Assembly (NCBI GenBank): GCA_029641185.1
Contig: JAPWGK010000020.1
Span: forward strand, 558,001-622,000
Source: Pseudofabraea citricarpa
Taxonomy: Eukaryota; Ascomycota; Leotiomycetes; Helotiales; Dermateaceae
Length of the DNA: 64,000 nt
Direction: 5' to 3'
In this document: positions 24,007 through 36,979 of the stretch, piece after piece
Numbering within the stretch: position 1 is the stretch's first letter
Layout: the number at the start of each line of letters is the position of its first letter
The notes under the pieces: generated by a model
What the model was told of the DNA's origin: nothing
The model's database searches: none
The model's input: the letters and a program-made list of their open reading frames with translations, nothing else
Translations under genes and position numbers: made by a program

Positions 24007-25412
24007 CAGCATGTGGATATGGGCTGTACTGTACTGTGCTGTGTGGTACTGTGGTGTGCTGTGTTGTGCTGTGCTGTGTTGTGTTGTTTTTTTCTTTTTT
24101 TCTTTTTTTTCTTTTTTTCTTCCAGAGGATAAAATGTTCTGGTCGTTCAATCCCAGTCGTCTTTAAAACTCGCTTCTCCCCACATGAAACCGTCGGCCAC
24201 ACGTTGCCTGTCAGCACACCCCCGGCTCGCTCCGCAATTGGCCTAACTCAAATTCGAACGACAACATCATGAAACCCATGTGGGCATCGTCAACCTCCCA
24301 TCGTGACAAACCAAACCACAGCTCTCAACCAATCCACCAGCCACCATCCACCCACCATCACAACCAGGGCCGTGTCCTTCACCAGCTACGTTGTACGATA
24401 CTGTATGGACCACGGTATGGCACTATACTATACTATACTCTACGGAGCACTGTACTGCTCAACTCCTGAGCCCTTCCCTCGGCCTCCCGGCCCCGAAACC
24501 TATATCCTCTACCCAACGAGCAATTGGAGGCAGAGTCGAAGAGCAGCACACTGAGCACAGCACAGCACAGCACACACGCAGGCACACAGGCACACACATA
24601 CGCAGGCACATCAGTTCTCGTCACATCCATGATCCATCACATCCACCTGCCCCGGGAGGTGGTCGGTCGGGCAAGAGCATGGCGGCGGCTGCGGCCACTC
24701 AGGACAAGATTTTGGGCTAAGCATCGCCCACGGTCTGATGTCCCGTTTGAAGGCGGCCTCTTACAGGTTCTTGGGGAGCTTATTAGGGCTGATATGCTCT
24801 GCTGTACATGCTGCCATCTACGGGGAAGCACCCTGCCGGTGTGGGAGATCCTCAAACAGGGCCCCGAGTCTTGCGACCAAACAGCATCCTGGCCTGCTCC
24901 TCCTGGTTGGTCTTCTGCTGGGAAACTTCGGTACCACTGGAGCACATCGACAGTGGCTTTCGCAGTGGCAGTTCGCTCCCTTCCAAATCATGGTCGGTAA
25001 CTTGTTCAGTACGTTCCATCGGTTACAGACAGAGACAGCAAGTCCCCCCTTCGAGAAGCGTCCGTGAGCCCGAGTGGAACAATTGTCAAGGACAGATCTT
25101 GCGCTGTGGGCCGGCTGCTGCATCATATACTCCTCTCTTACCCCACGTATGGACGGTAAGGCGAGGTGGCGCCGTGCATGAGACGTGACAAGCCACCTCC
25201 TTCGACTGAGTTCTGCTCGGAGCAGTGAGTGAGTCGTGAGCCGCTGTCCGAGTACGGTACGGAGGAGTAGGAGGGTTGGGGGAGCTCATCAGTATTCCCT
25301 CGCTTGTCACGACGATACACCATCGCAATTGGTGTGTACGGGACTACACCTGCGGCTCAATTGCGCATAGCGAGCAGTTGTGGCTGTGGAGGAGGAGGAG
25401 GGGGAGGGGGAG

Positions 25413-25446
25413 GTACTGTACTGTACTGTACGTACTGTACGTACTG
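25413..25446. repeat. Overlapping GTACTGTAC / GTACGTAC palindromic repeat
   Basis: TACTG repeats overlap to form several copies of GTACTGTAC and GTACGTAC within 34 bases. The same short motif recurs elsewhere in the neighbouring spacers. Confidence 0.7.
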
Positions 25447-25545
25447 AGGTAGTGGTGGTGGTGGTGGTGCGCTGTGGCCGACTCATGGCGGTGGCTGTCC
25501 AGCGTCCTGATACACCTGCTGAGTGAGTCGGCCGTCGTACCGTAG

Positions 25546-25584
25546 TCAGCACTCACTCACTCACTCACTCGCTCGCTCGCTCAC
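25546..25584. repeat. CACT/CGCT tetranucleotide repeat
   Basis: A tandem run of CACT units changing into CGCT units, in the spacer upstream of the Rua1_C gene. Confidence 0.8.
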
Positions 25585-26433
25585 CTACCGTACTTCACAC
25601 TCACACTCACTTCCCTCTCTGGAAGTCTGGAAGCACGATTGACCGAGGCCTCTTGGCGAGCATGGGTATGTTCCGATCCTGGACAGGGCTGCTAGCCTGC
25701 GACCTCGTTGCCTTAGCGGTCGTCCCGCGGGCACTGGGCAGGCTTCCCATCTCTTTCGTTCTTCTTTTATACCTCTGGGTAGTTGCACCGCCCCTCTCCC
25801 ACCTTTTCGCGTCATCCCAATCGCAACTCTTTCTATTCTATTCGTCCAGTCACTCCTTTACGACCTTTTAATTTCACTTTTCTCTGCTCTATATACTGGG
25901 AGCTGGCTCTCATCTACTTCACGCCGGCCTGCGTCGATCCCCAAACGAGCTCGTTTCCTGACTGTCATTGCCTTCATACACTACTCAGTGCAGTGCGCAT
26001 AGGACAGCCAGCTCACTACATTCATTTCCGCCGCCACCATACTCACAGCATCCTAATCCATACCCACTCACATCCTCACCACGAGGCATCGCTGTCGAAG
26101 TTCGTTTCAAGGAAGAGTACCACAGAAACTCTACGCACTCCTTACACATACGCACACACTTAACACTATCGCCCTCGCCCACTGCCCACCCACCGCGGTC
26201 ATCACCCTCGGACGAGCAGCATAAATCCAAGAGTTGCACATCATCCGATCTTAATCCATCTTGTAAGTTACATAGACACAAGCCCTACGAGGTACCCAGT
26301 AATCCTCCGATCCCTGGGTCGGTGGATCTCTCCTTCATCTTTTCTTCAGACTACATCGTGGCTAACGACGAGGAACATAGAACCTCTTAACCGGCTCGGG
26401 ATTGTCCTGAGGGATAAAGATTAAGCTATCGTC

Positions 26434-28600
26434 ATGGACGGGCAACAGTGAGCCATCCCACATCACCCCTCCGTGGCACCGCACCCTACTTACACTCGCA
26501 TGTAGTCCCTCGCAGGTCCATCAACCGTCCTTCACATTCAACCCCAACAACAAGTTCAGAAGAGACTACCCTCCTCGATCTTTCTCGGCCGCCACCATGA
26601 ATCCCAATGAGAGTGTGAAGCATGAACCTGTTGGGCTGGGGATGTGGTCATCACCAGTCGCTCCAGTTGTCACTCGCCCAAGACCGCAGACGATCAGTGA
26701 ACCAATACACGAAACCGGATTTTCGTATTGTATGCCTGAAGAGTACACATCTCTACCGGCGTGGGACTCGTCCACGATGCCAATGCAGCAGCTACACCAC
26801 GAGCAACACATGCACCACGATAACATGCCTGGAGACCAGCACATGCATCAACATCACGAGCACCACATGAACCATGATGGCCTCTCTCAGACATACTCTG
26901 TACACCAGGACTTCTACCCGTCGTCGGTTGGGAATAGTGAGTTGCCAAGGAACGTGAAGTCGCGAGTCGTCTCTAACAAGCCACTAGATGGGTGGTCAAC
27001 CAAACCATGCGAGGACAATATGGATATGCAGACTCTCGACACGGATATGAACATGGGCCAGGCGTACACAACGGACGAGAACGTACCAATTCTCGACTTG
27101 CGATACTCTGGCGGGCATGGAGCGGATAGTGATCAACTCAACTTTGACCACGCATACACTTCCAGGCGACTATCGGGATCTTCTTTCACCATGTCGACAA
27201 CACTATCCGAGATGCCATCTTACGAAGATTTCTCAGCAACGTTATCGGAAGCGCCATCTTTCAGTTCGGACTACCCGCCACCATCGAACCGGAACTCGCT
27301 CATGTCTTCTACGCAGCTCTCTCCCGTTGCATCACCGAGAATGACACCGCAAAACCGTTCTGAGCTTGTACGCACACAGAGTCGAGGCCGAGCGTCACCC
27401 TCGCCAAGGCCCAGCATGCGATCAGCACCTTACAACATGGACAGCACTCGCAGTAAAAGATGGTCGACTGGATCTTACGCTCCTACTCCCAATCGTCGGC
27501 CTTCTCCATTTGTCTACCATCACGGACATGAAACGTTTCCTCACCCTCCACGCATGTCATCTAGGCATTCCTCCCCCACGCTGCCAAACGCTCAATTGCC
27601 TTTGAATTTGAGCAACCTACAGCAAACACAACAGCATCCATTCCTTCTGTCGAACAATGGTTTCCATCGAAACAGCATGCTTCTCCCATCACACTCGTAC
27701 CACGAGCCTCATCAGTTTGAAACACCTCCTCCACTTTTGTCTCATGGTTTGTTCCGCATGTTGCAGTCGAATGCAGACCCACACTCGTTACATTCGCACT
27801 ACACCGATTTAAGCGATCCACCGGACTTGTATGCGTCGCTTCACGAAGAGCAGGTCCCTCCACCACCGGAGGATATGAACCCATCTGATCCGGATTTGAT
27901 CCCACACGAACAGGTAAGGAAGTATGGCGCGAAATGGCATTTCAGCGCTAATCGATTAATATAGGAGTTGCGATTTGAAAATGATTTGTACACTCCTCGC
28001 TGGGTCAGAGGGCATGGAAACAGAAGAGAGGGCTGGTGCGGTATCTGCAAGCCTGGAAGATGGCTTGTTCTCAAAAACTCAGCATTCTGGTACGACAAAT
28101 CATTCACACATGGAATTTCAGCTGCCACAGGTAGTCCATTGTAAGTTCTTGCCAATAAGCCACGTCACGTGCATGAGGACACCCCTAACTTCGTACAGCC
28201 AAGAGCCAAATGAAACCAGAAGAATGGACGGCAATCCAGACGTTTGGGAAGGTCTTTGTGGAAGTGTAAGGTTCCTTTTCGAATGACTTGGCCGTCGGAG
28301 GTGCTAACGTAATTTTAGTGCAATGAATGGGTTGCACTCGTAAGCAGCAAGAAGAAGGGAACCACCTGGTTCCGACACGCCTACAAGTGTCATACACACC
28401 CAAAGATCAAAGATGCGCCAAAGCGACGAAGAGAATCATCTCACACGCGAGCGTTGGGAGCAAACCATATGGCGAAACCGAAGATGGAAGCCCCAATGAC
28501 CCCACAGTCATCTAGCAACTCGACGACCAACACGCCAACCAATGGACTGTTACACCATAAAACCATATCTCCGTTAAACGATCTTTCGACCATGATTTGA
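26434..28600 (+). CDS. Transcription factor with a Rua1 C-terminal domain (DUF4451)
   Basis: Five exons are proposed: 26434-26447, 26506-27913, 27965-28140, 28199-28265 and 28319-28600, giving 648 residues. Without the tiny first exon, translation could start at ATG 26597 (GCCGCCACCATG, excellent context) and give 613 residues. The upstream extension is preferred because it is open and protein-like (QVHQPSFTFNPNNKFRRDYP). Residues 36-470 are disordered, rich in His/Met, Ser and Pro. The C-terminal 115 residues match the Rua1_C domain: LYTPRWVRGHGNRREGWC, ICKPGRWLVLKNSAFWYD, VWEGLCGSCNEW and WFRHAYKCHTH, with cysteines and histidines placed for zinc binding, then basic KRRRE. In Ustilago maydis, Rua1 controls ustilagic acid synthesis; in most ascomycetes the role is unknown. 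The gene stands between very long spacers, typical of highly regulated genes. Confidence 0.85.
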
Positions 28601-30619
28601 TTGAGTTAACAACCTAATAATTTCCTATGTTATCTGTTTTGGGCGTCTTAAAAACACACCTCTCATCTATCATCAACGATTTGAACGACATGGGCGGCTG
28701 GTTAGACTGGGTAGCGGGCTTCAGGCGCCGGGTAGGCAGGATTCAATCATTGAGATCCTGAGGGGTGGGACAAATTCACAAGCATATATTTCCTTTGTTG
28801 AAAGATCAGCAGCAGGCGTGTCGATTTTTTGGTTCAGTTTTGCTTTGGATGACTTTATGATGGGAGAAAAAGCGAGAGAGAAAAGACTAGGCCCGGGACT
28901 TGCACCAGCACAGCAGAAAAACTTCTCTTAATCATTTTTACTTATACACATTTGTTGGTACAAATGTCACGTTGAATAACCCCCTTCAGATCCGAACAGA
29001 GTAGTTTCCTGTTCGCTATATTAGCTAGCTTTAATGACTTCGAAACATAAGCATTTCTCCAAAGTCCGAGGTCCGATAGCAGTTAGTTCAATGGCTTTCT
29101 TCCTCGCAACTCCGATGCAATTCTGTGGATGGGATTTTGTGGACAGTTGCTAATACAGAAAGCAAGCTTCTGAGCTTCAGAATGGCAATATGTGCAGGAA
29201 GTCATTGGTTCAGATGGCCTGGTTACACCGCTATCCACGGTCCACCCCTTTCGTCTCCTCCCTTTCGAGATAGGCGTATACTTTAACCTTTCTTCAGAAA
29301 CATCCGACCTTGGAGACCTGGGCCCAAGTCTGCCTGCCCTAGCCTGCTATCTGCCCTCTCTATTCCACCTTTCTCGTTTCAAGCGGACTACGGCAATTAT
29401 GCCACGAAGCGAAGCGAGGAGGGCAGCCCATAATCTAAGGTTTGGATTGGGCAGCAAGACTAAACAAGGCGAGTTCGAGGGCGAGTTCGAGCTGATTCTG
29501 GGCGGTCCACGGTACAGTACAGACTACAGATCTTGCGAGAGGAGGCGAGGCAGATCGTCTTAAGCTTGCTCTTTGCCTTTCTTTCCCTCTTCCCTCTTCC
29601 CTCCCTCCTCTCTCTCGTCTTGGCTCTTGCTCTTCTTCTGCCTGATACTGACTCGAGACTTATCAAAATCTACCGGTAGAGGAGGGGATGAACCGAGTTC
29701 CTGTCCTGTACTGCACTCGATTCTTTTCTCGTCGTCTTCTCGCTTTCCTGTCCTCTTGCTTGTCTTTCTATGACTAAGCCTCCAACGCGGCTAGTGGTGT
29801 TGGTGGTTTGCCTTGGGGGGTTTTTAAGGTACATCCTTGATCCTCTCCCTCGTCCAAGTCCATGTCCAAGTCCGAGTTTGTGTCCGCGTCCGCGTGCCCG
29901 CGCGCCCGTTCCAGGTCCAGGTCCAGGTCCACGGCCGCGGCCACGTCTTTTCTTCCTTCTTGGTCGTCGTGGTCCTCCGGACAATCCGAAGTTCTATCGA
30001 AGCGACCAGAATTCGAACAAACCATTAAACCCTCTCGGTCTATTCATCCGGGTGACGGAAAACGGACAACGGATAATAATCACAGGGAGGGGGATAACAT
30101 GCACGCGTACGTCTTTTTTTGTCTTCTTTTCCTCTGTCTTTTTTGTCGCCGCCTCTCCGCCTTGTGCTAAACTAATCTGTATCTTGGTCTCGTCTAGCGC
30201 CTCTTTCTTCCTCCTCCTCCTCTTCCTCCTCTCTTCCTCCTCCTCCTTCTCCACGCCTCGGCGATCCTTCCTCTCCCACCGTGTCTATCAGAGTTCTGAT
30301 CGGATACAACGGGTCTCAGAAGCGAGTCGTCATCTGTTGCCGTTGTCGTCATCCATCTTTCTTGCAGTAGTAGTAGGAGGAGGAGGCGGGAAGGAATGAT
30401 GTGTGGCCCTCGCTGTATCTTGTCTCTCAATTTTTTGCTTTTGGCTTTCTAATTTAATCGATCGGGGCTGGCGGATGCTGATCTATCTGGATCTGCAGAT
30501 GCATCTGCATCTGCATCTGCACGGCAGCCAAAATGGCACATCCAACTCTATCCCCGCAAGATGTTCCCTTGCACCTTCGAGCCTCTCTTTTCACTCCCTT
30601 GGGCTCGGCGCCTGAGCCA

Positions 30620-30657
30620 CTACTCTACTCTACTCTACTCTACTCTACTCTACTCTA
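30620..30657. repeat. CTCTA pentanucleotide microsatellite
   Basis: About seven tandem CTCTA units. Confidence 0.9.
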
Positions 30658-31951
30658 GCACCATGGCCGAGGAAGTCAAAACGAGTGGCTCTGGCTTTGG
30701 CGGTTCTGCTTTGATTCGAGTTGATTTGGTTTGATTTCATCGATGGCATCTCTCTCTCTCTATCTCTCCCTCCCAAGAATTTAACAATTCGGTATCCGGA
30801 CCCTTCTCGGGCTGGGTTGATCAAGGGTCTAGGTCTGATGTACAATGTACATGTACGGTACTGTACGTGTCCCCGGTTGTGTAGGCGCTTCTCCGCCAGG
30901 ATGATACCGGTAATTCGCATTCGAAGTCGCCGACGGGGGACCGCCCTGGAGAGATGGGGGGGTTTTTTTCTTCTTCTTCTCTTCGTTGTCTCCTTCCTTG
31001 TCCACTTGCACGCTCTACAGTACTGTAGTGACGTGATATCATCCCGTACGCTGCGGTGCCGTATCGTATCGTATCCCACTGTACTTGACTCGCTTGACTC
31101 GACCTGCTGAAGAGCGAGTGCCAGCGCATCAAGATCAGACCTCTCTCTCTCTTGGCGGCGGCGCGACTTGAGTTGAGCTTCTATCTGTACTCAGTGTATG
31201 GTACGGTATCGCCGTCTTGTGACTCTACCTGTGGCTTGCTTGACTTTGCGCAAAGGCCACTCTTTTCTAAAAACGTACTCGATTGCCTTCGTCACCTTGT
31301 TTTTTTTTCTCTCTCTTTCTTTTCCCGTCTTTCTTTTAGCGCCAGCTTCTTGATAGATCCGGATTGGGATTGGGATTAGGGTGTTCGGTCATGTGTCTGT
31401 ACGGTATCTCTGATACCTGACGTAGTTGTCACAGTAGTGTGAGAGGTACGTGTATGAGAGACAAGAACGAGAGAGAGTTAGTTCCTCGAGCGGAACCTTA
31501 TCTTGGGGGAGGCGGGGGAGAAGGGGGGAGTGCTCGTTTTGCCTCTCGTGTTTCTTACTCAACGAGGCGACGCGACGCGAGACGAGGCGAGGGTCTTTGT
31601 TTAGCTTAACCGACCAAGTCGTCTCGAGAGTCGAGAGTCAAGAGTCTCTGAGAGCAGGTGCGTGTACGTGTTCGGTAGCGAGGCGAACGACATGTCACAA
31701 GACAAAGCTCGGGTTTCTTCTCTCTCTCTTGACCTAGGTGCGGTAGTAACTATCTACCGAGCCCCCGTCGCCCTCTGGTTCCAAAACATCCTCCTTACTT
31801 ACATACCGTCTGTCGACGCCCGTATTTCAACAGGTTTCCATCCTCACACGTGCAGCGTTTCACGGCGTGCCAAGAATGTAATTGTCTGATGATGGTGGTG
31901 GTGGTGATGATGATGGTGGAGGGCAGGTGACATAGATCTGACAAGTGTCGT

Positions 31952-31974
31952 ATGTGTGTGTGTGTGTGTGTGTT
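31952..31974. repeat. TG dinucleotide microsatellite
   Basis: About eleven TG units, preceded by a GGTGGTGATGATG stretch. Confidence 0.9.
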
Positions 31975-32840
31975 TGTGGTATGGAGATCAGAATGCTCGC
32001 TTGTGCGTTTTCTCTTGTTTTTGTTCTCGATCTTGCTCTGTTAGAGTTGGCGCTTCAAAGGTTCAAAGTTTCTTCGTTTCTTCTTTCTCAAGGGGCGAAA
32101 CTTTGGTTTGGGTGTGCTATTTGCAGGTTGGCTTTCGTAGGTCGTTTCTTGATGGCGATCCTGCGGACTGGTTGGGATAAGAGAGGAAACCCATATCGGA
32201 TAGATAGGCCAGGCTTGTCGAAGTAGAACAAAATGACACGTATCATTATTTTGCTCCTCCCTTTTCTCGAGGAGAGATGCGCTGTCATCCATACCCAAAG
32301 GTTGCAAAATCAGACTTGTAGTGCAGGACCACGTTATTTGGATCCAACTCTCTCTGGTCACATAACGCACAAGCAAATATATTCTTGGCAATCTTTTTTG
32401 GTCCTATCTTCGGAGTGAATGAAGTGCACCTGCTGCACTGCATACGCATACACGCAAGCCCACCAGAACAAACAAGCTAATCCTCAAGAACGTGAACGTC
32501 GCCGATTCGAGAAAGCCAGACAGAGAAGACGCGAGAAGCGATACTGTAACGTCGTCGCTCGAGTAACACTGGACTGGAGATATTTTTTCCTGATGCCCGA
32601 TATATACCTAAGCGAGATCAAATACCTATAGATTCTACCAGCAGATTACGTACGTATGATGAGAAGTCTGTGATCTTGTTTAATGTGAGACGGCGAAGAG
32701 ATCAAGTCAAGGCTCGAGGCGTCGAGAGAAACGTGAAAGATCTCGGACTTAGGAAAGAAAAGAGCGACCGAGGGTAGAGGGGGAGGGAGGTGCAGCGCGC
32801 AAGAGATGCTAACACGACATTCCTTGTCTAAAAGATTTCC

Positions 32841-32864
32841 AGCTCCAGCTCCAGCTCCAGCTCC
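32841..32864. repeat. AGCTCC hexanucleotide repeat, copy 1
   Basis: Four tandem AGCTCC units. The same unit, in the same orientation, forms a second array at 36955-36979. Confidence 0.9.
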
Positions 32865-35800
32865 AAAGCCGTCAGCGTATGGAATCCGAACCGTTTCTTT
32901 CCACTTCTTTCTTTCTTTCTTGTTTTCTCTTCCCTTTTTTTCCTCTCTGCTTCTCTCTTTTTGGTTTTCCGGTTGACAAGTAGCTGGATACCCATAACTG
33001 CGCATAGTGAAGCCAGATCCAATCTAGCACGCTCGATCACGCTCAACTAGCTAAGCTGGACCTCGAGCCGGTTGTCTTATAATCAATAGCATGCAGGAAG
33101 ATATATTACCTGCTCGACATGAATTGAGGAGAGGGAATTCGGAGGGGCGAAGGAAGTCTAGAGGCAAAAGAGCTTAAGTAAGTAGTTGAAAGGTTTCTTA
33201 CACCTCTAGCTATAAAATGGCACAGGAAGCGAAGAAGGAGAAGAAATGTACCCAGCATACCAAGCCATCGCCAACTTCCTTCTTACGGAGCCACCTTACC
33301 TGTTAAACAAGCCCGACTTGTTACTTCAATTATACTTGTCGTTTTTTCACGCCGTTCCTACTTCTTGACTTCCCCTCGGATTGTAAACACAACTGTTGAC
33401 ATACCAGGTGGGCTGGTATAGGTGAATAACCACTCCCATATAATGTTAGGGATCCTTACGATCCTCTATGGAAACCATAATATTACTAACCAAGCTTACG
33501 ACGCATAGATAAGTGAATGCCTACTATTCTGCACGTAGAGCTACAGGTAACCAACCACCCTCGATCACCACGCACTGCAAGGCAGGACGGGTGTATTGAC
33601 AACAACAGTGGTGGTCTTCACATTCTCTTCAGCTGAGGTATAGAAAAAGAAGCTCGTTCAGCTCAACTACAGCCGACTCATCGAGACAAGCAGCACTTGT
33701 ATCGCAACGAACAAGATATTTTAAGCTAAGCTGCGATAGCAAGAGAGGAGAGACAATAACGGGGTGTAGATATACTATACTGATACCATGAACCAAGAGA
33801 AGACAAGACCTGCCGAGCTGGGGTTGGAATAAGGGCGCCATGTAAATTCTATATCCCGCGGCTAAACCCATATAAATCGCCACTTGAATATCTGCGGTTC
33901 AGGAGAACGTGTCAAGGAACGACTTCACAGATACATAGCTATCATACGTGCTAACCGGCTTGTCCCTATCGTCCAAGTTTGAAGAGGGGGTTGGGTTGTC
34001 GGGAGATGGATCTTCTGAGCTGAAAGGTTTTTATCTCGTCGGCAGTGAGACTTCTGCTACCGCCTTCACTGATTGACAGACAGGTGATTCAGTTATGGAG
34101 ACCGAAGACCCAGAGCGTGTTCTCCACGCGTTTCTCTTCGTTTTCATTCTCAAAGAAGAAGAAAAAACATCTTCTTTTGGTCGAGAAGACTTTCGTTGCT
34201 ATCTGCTATTTCTAATGGGGTTTGCTTCCTTTCTCTAACGTGGACTTTTATGTTGACTATCACCACCTCACACGAGGGAATATGTCAGATCCTTGCTGAT
34301 ATTTAAAGATGTTGAGTAGCATTTCATCTGTTTGCTCCGGGCTGACAACAGGATGGTGCGGAAATCGAGAGTGAGGAGAGGAGCTACCTAGCTACGTGAC
34401 GAGTTGCCAAACAGGATAGGCTATTTTACAAAGAGAAGGCGAGAGAGCCAGCTAGCTAAGCAGCGAGAGCAACCCAAGGTGTATCTGCCGTATAATTTGG
34501 CAATGAAAAGTAATGCTCATCACCCTTGAACAAGCACGAGTCTTCATTATGCAGCTAACTTGCTAGCCTCTTGCAAAGTCCATGCAAAATTGTTATACCC
34601 TTCCTAGATATGCAATATCTATGGTGCCTGATGGTAATAGGCATGCTTGCGAGTTGTTCGAAGGGCTCTTCTTTACTTCAACTCGGTCGGCAATCAGCCT
34701 CAAGTTTCCCAAGCAACGGCCTTGTACGACAAGCACGTTTGACATCAGAAATTATAGCGATGTGTCTTTCAATCAGCACTTGCTTTCTTGTACCACCAGA
34801 TGTGAGACACAACCAAGGACACGATTCTTGAGAGAACCCAAGGACGAAAACAAGGAAGAAGAACGGACATAAAAAAAAGATACGACAGTAGAAAAGAGCC
34901 GCGAGGCCCAACCGACGAAGAAGACGAAAACCCCCGAACGATTAGATTGGAGGGCAATAAGAAAGAAGTTTTAGTGGAAATAGAAAACGTGCGTCAAATC
35001 ACATAAGATTGCGAAAGATGACCCCTTCCGGAGCTACAAGCATTTGGTGAACAAGAACAACGGCCAACGGCCGAAGATGACATGACATGATGTCTGTGAG
35101 ATGTTCGGAGGGAGAGCACTTCCTATTCCGGCCGGCCACCCTTCCCCATCAAATTTCGGGCAAACCGCAGAAATCCTGGACCTCTCCTACTTTGAGCCTT
35201 CGGGAGGTGGTCGCTTGACCTTCGTCTTGATCTTGCTATCACGTGTAAGGCACATGTCATCTTGTCGATTCGGCTTGATGGGGATACGAACAGACAGATG
35301 GTCGAGTGGCACCAGACGATGGAATAATAATGACAGCCCCATGGTACGGTATGTATGGGCGGCAGCAGTCGCTTAGGGATATCCCACTTTCCTCCCCACG
35401 TTCACGTTCCCCCTTTCCATGGTCAAACGATGGGGTGAGACGGGAGAGTTCAGTAGTAGTGGTGGTGGTGGTGGTGGTGTTCGCTGTCTGGGGTACTACA
35501 AGTCCAGTACGATTCCAGTTCAAGTCGAGTTCAGCAAACGACTGGATATTCGGTGGATGCGCCACTAATCTCTCCGCAATAATGCGATCATCGACTGCTT
35601 CGGAGCTGGCCAGTCTGGAAGATATCGGGCATGGTGATTGGTCGGCAACGTGTCGACGGCAGCCCAGGGGCTCTCCTTGCCAGCTTGCATAAAAGTATAA
35701 GGCTCGGCTTTCACTATCGACCATTCGATGTGTGCAAATGGGTGCTTGATGTGACGCATTCTGTGCTGGTTTGTGGTTGCTGGTTGGGGTCGACGACAAG

Positions 35801-36954
35801 GCCGAGGGGATGTTGTTGGTTTGGGATGGGATGGGATGGGATGGATCAGTTTTCACCGCGGCAGATGGAACGATGCTGTGCAACGAGAAGCATCTCTACC
35901 TGCCGGTCAGGAATAATTGATTCTTTTCTTTCGTAGGCGACGCGAGGGGGTTTTGGCTGGAGCTGGATAGGGCCCGCACTACTTTGGCTAACGAGCGACC
36001 TTCCTGGGCTGGTTACCGCGTGCTTTAGTATGACTGTGGTGTAATAAGTGATTACCAAAGTAGTGAATAATAAGGAACAATGTACTGTATTATCCTACTG
36101 AACTGTACTGTACGTAGAGGACCCACTAGATGACTGTGTTTGTCTCCGGGTCCATCCCTCCATCCCTACGGAAACAGAGCTCATTCTTACTCGTAGATAG
36201 TTGACAGACATTCTATCACCAGCATGATGCAGGAACAGAGATCCAAGGGACGAAGCTTTTGTACCTCACAGCAAGCAAACACAACAACCAGTCTGCACAT
36301 CATCTCACAGCGAGTCGTTTAAGACGATCATCCCATCATTACTATCATTACTACTGTATCGTGACTCTGGACTCTATCTAGACTCCAGACTCTAGACTCT
36401 AGACTCTAGACTCTTCCCCACTAACTCACTACTCACTACTCAATACTCACTACTCGTAACCCAAACACCCAAGAACCCCCTCCCTCCAACTCTCCTCTCC
36501 CCTCCAACCGCCCTCGCAACCATGGTAGCAACGGCTTAGTATCTCCTCACAAGCTATAGCTACCTATTATACCTGCCATTGAGCCGGCGCCATTACCCTG
36601 TGCGGTCGAGGGTCGTGGGAAACTGGGAAGGCCTGCATTTCAGCTCCAGTGAGATATCCACCCCCCTGTCCCGTACATTCCTCCACCCTCTTCTCTCTTT
36701 CCACCAGAACTCGAAGCCATCCATTCATCCATCCATCGCATCGCTCTCTTTCGCTCTCTCCCTCTTCTTAGCTTTGTGGACCCGCTTCCTTTAACCTGCC
36801 GCGGCCCTGCTCTTTGTATTCCTTCTTCGCCGACCGAAGAAAAAAAAACTCTAATGCTCTCGACCGACTGACGACGGCTGTACCTTGCCCATTGTTTTGT
36901 TTCCCAGGAACCTACCCTACCCTACCTCGTCCCATCTTCGACTTGCTCATGCTC

Positions 36955-36979
36955 AAGCTCCAGCTCCAGCTCCAGCTCC
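36955..36979. repeat. AGCTCC hexanucleotide repeat, copy 2
   Basis: Four AGCTCC units within the probable leader of the PHD-finger gene. Confidence 0.9.

Larger units (their letters stand above)
22531..26433. other. Long repeat-rich spacer and probable leader of the Rua1_C gene
   Basis: About 3.9 kb without a supportable gene. It holds many short repeats: CCAGTTG/CCAATG runs near 23515-23590, GGATAT at 23976-24006, a CTGTG/GTTGT run with a T/C tract to about 24120, CTATA near 24420, CAGCA near 24555, GTACTGTAC copies at 25413-25446, GTGGTG near 25450 and CACT/CGCT at 25546-25584. From about 25,740 the sequence turns C/T- and CACA-rich, as in long fungal 5' leaders. All open frames here are repeat-driven. 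Confidence 0.5.

Noticed and set aside
23876..24150. Frames with Cys/Val/Phe-rich or Thr/His/Ser-rich sequence on both strands
   Set aside because: They come from CTGTG, GGTGGT and T/C repeats and are not genes.
29770..30399. An open frame of about 210 codons on the plus strand
   Set aside because: It is made of Pro/Arg and Ser/Leu runs from simple repeats, has no motif, and opposite-strand frames of similar length exist. Treated as repeat-driven.
35257..35883. An open frame of about 208 codons on the minus strand
   Set aside because: No recognisable domain, a GGTGGT repeat inside, and no splice or leader context. The composition looks random.
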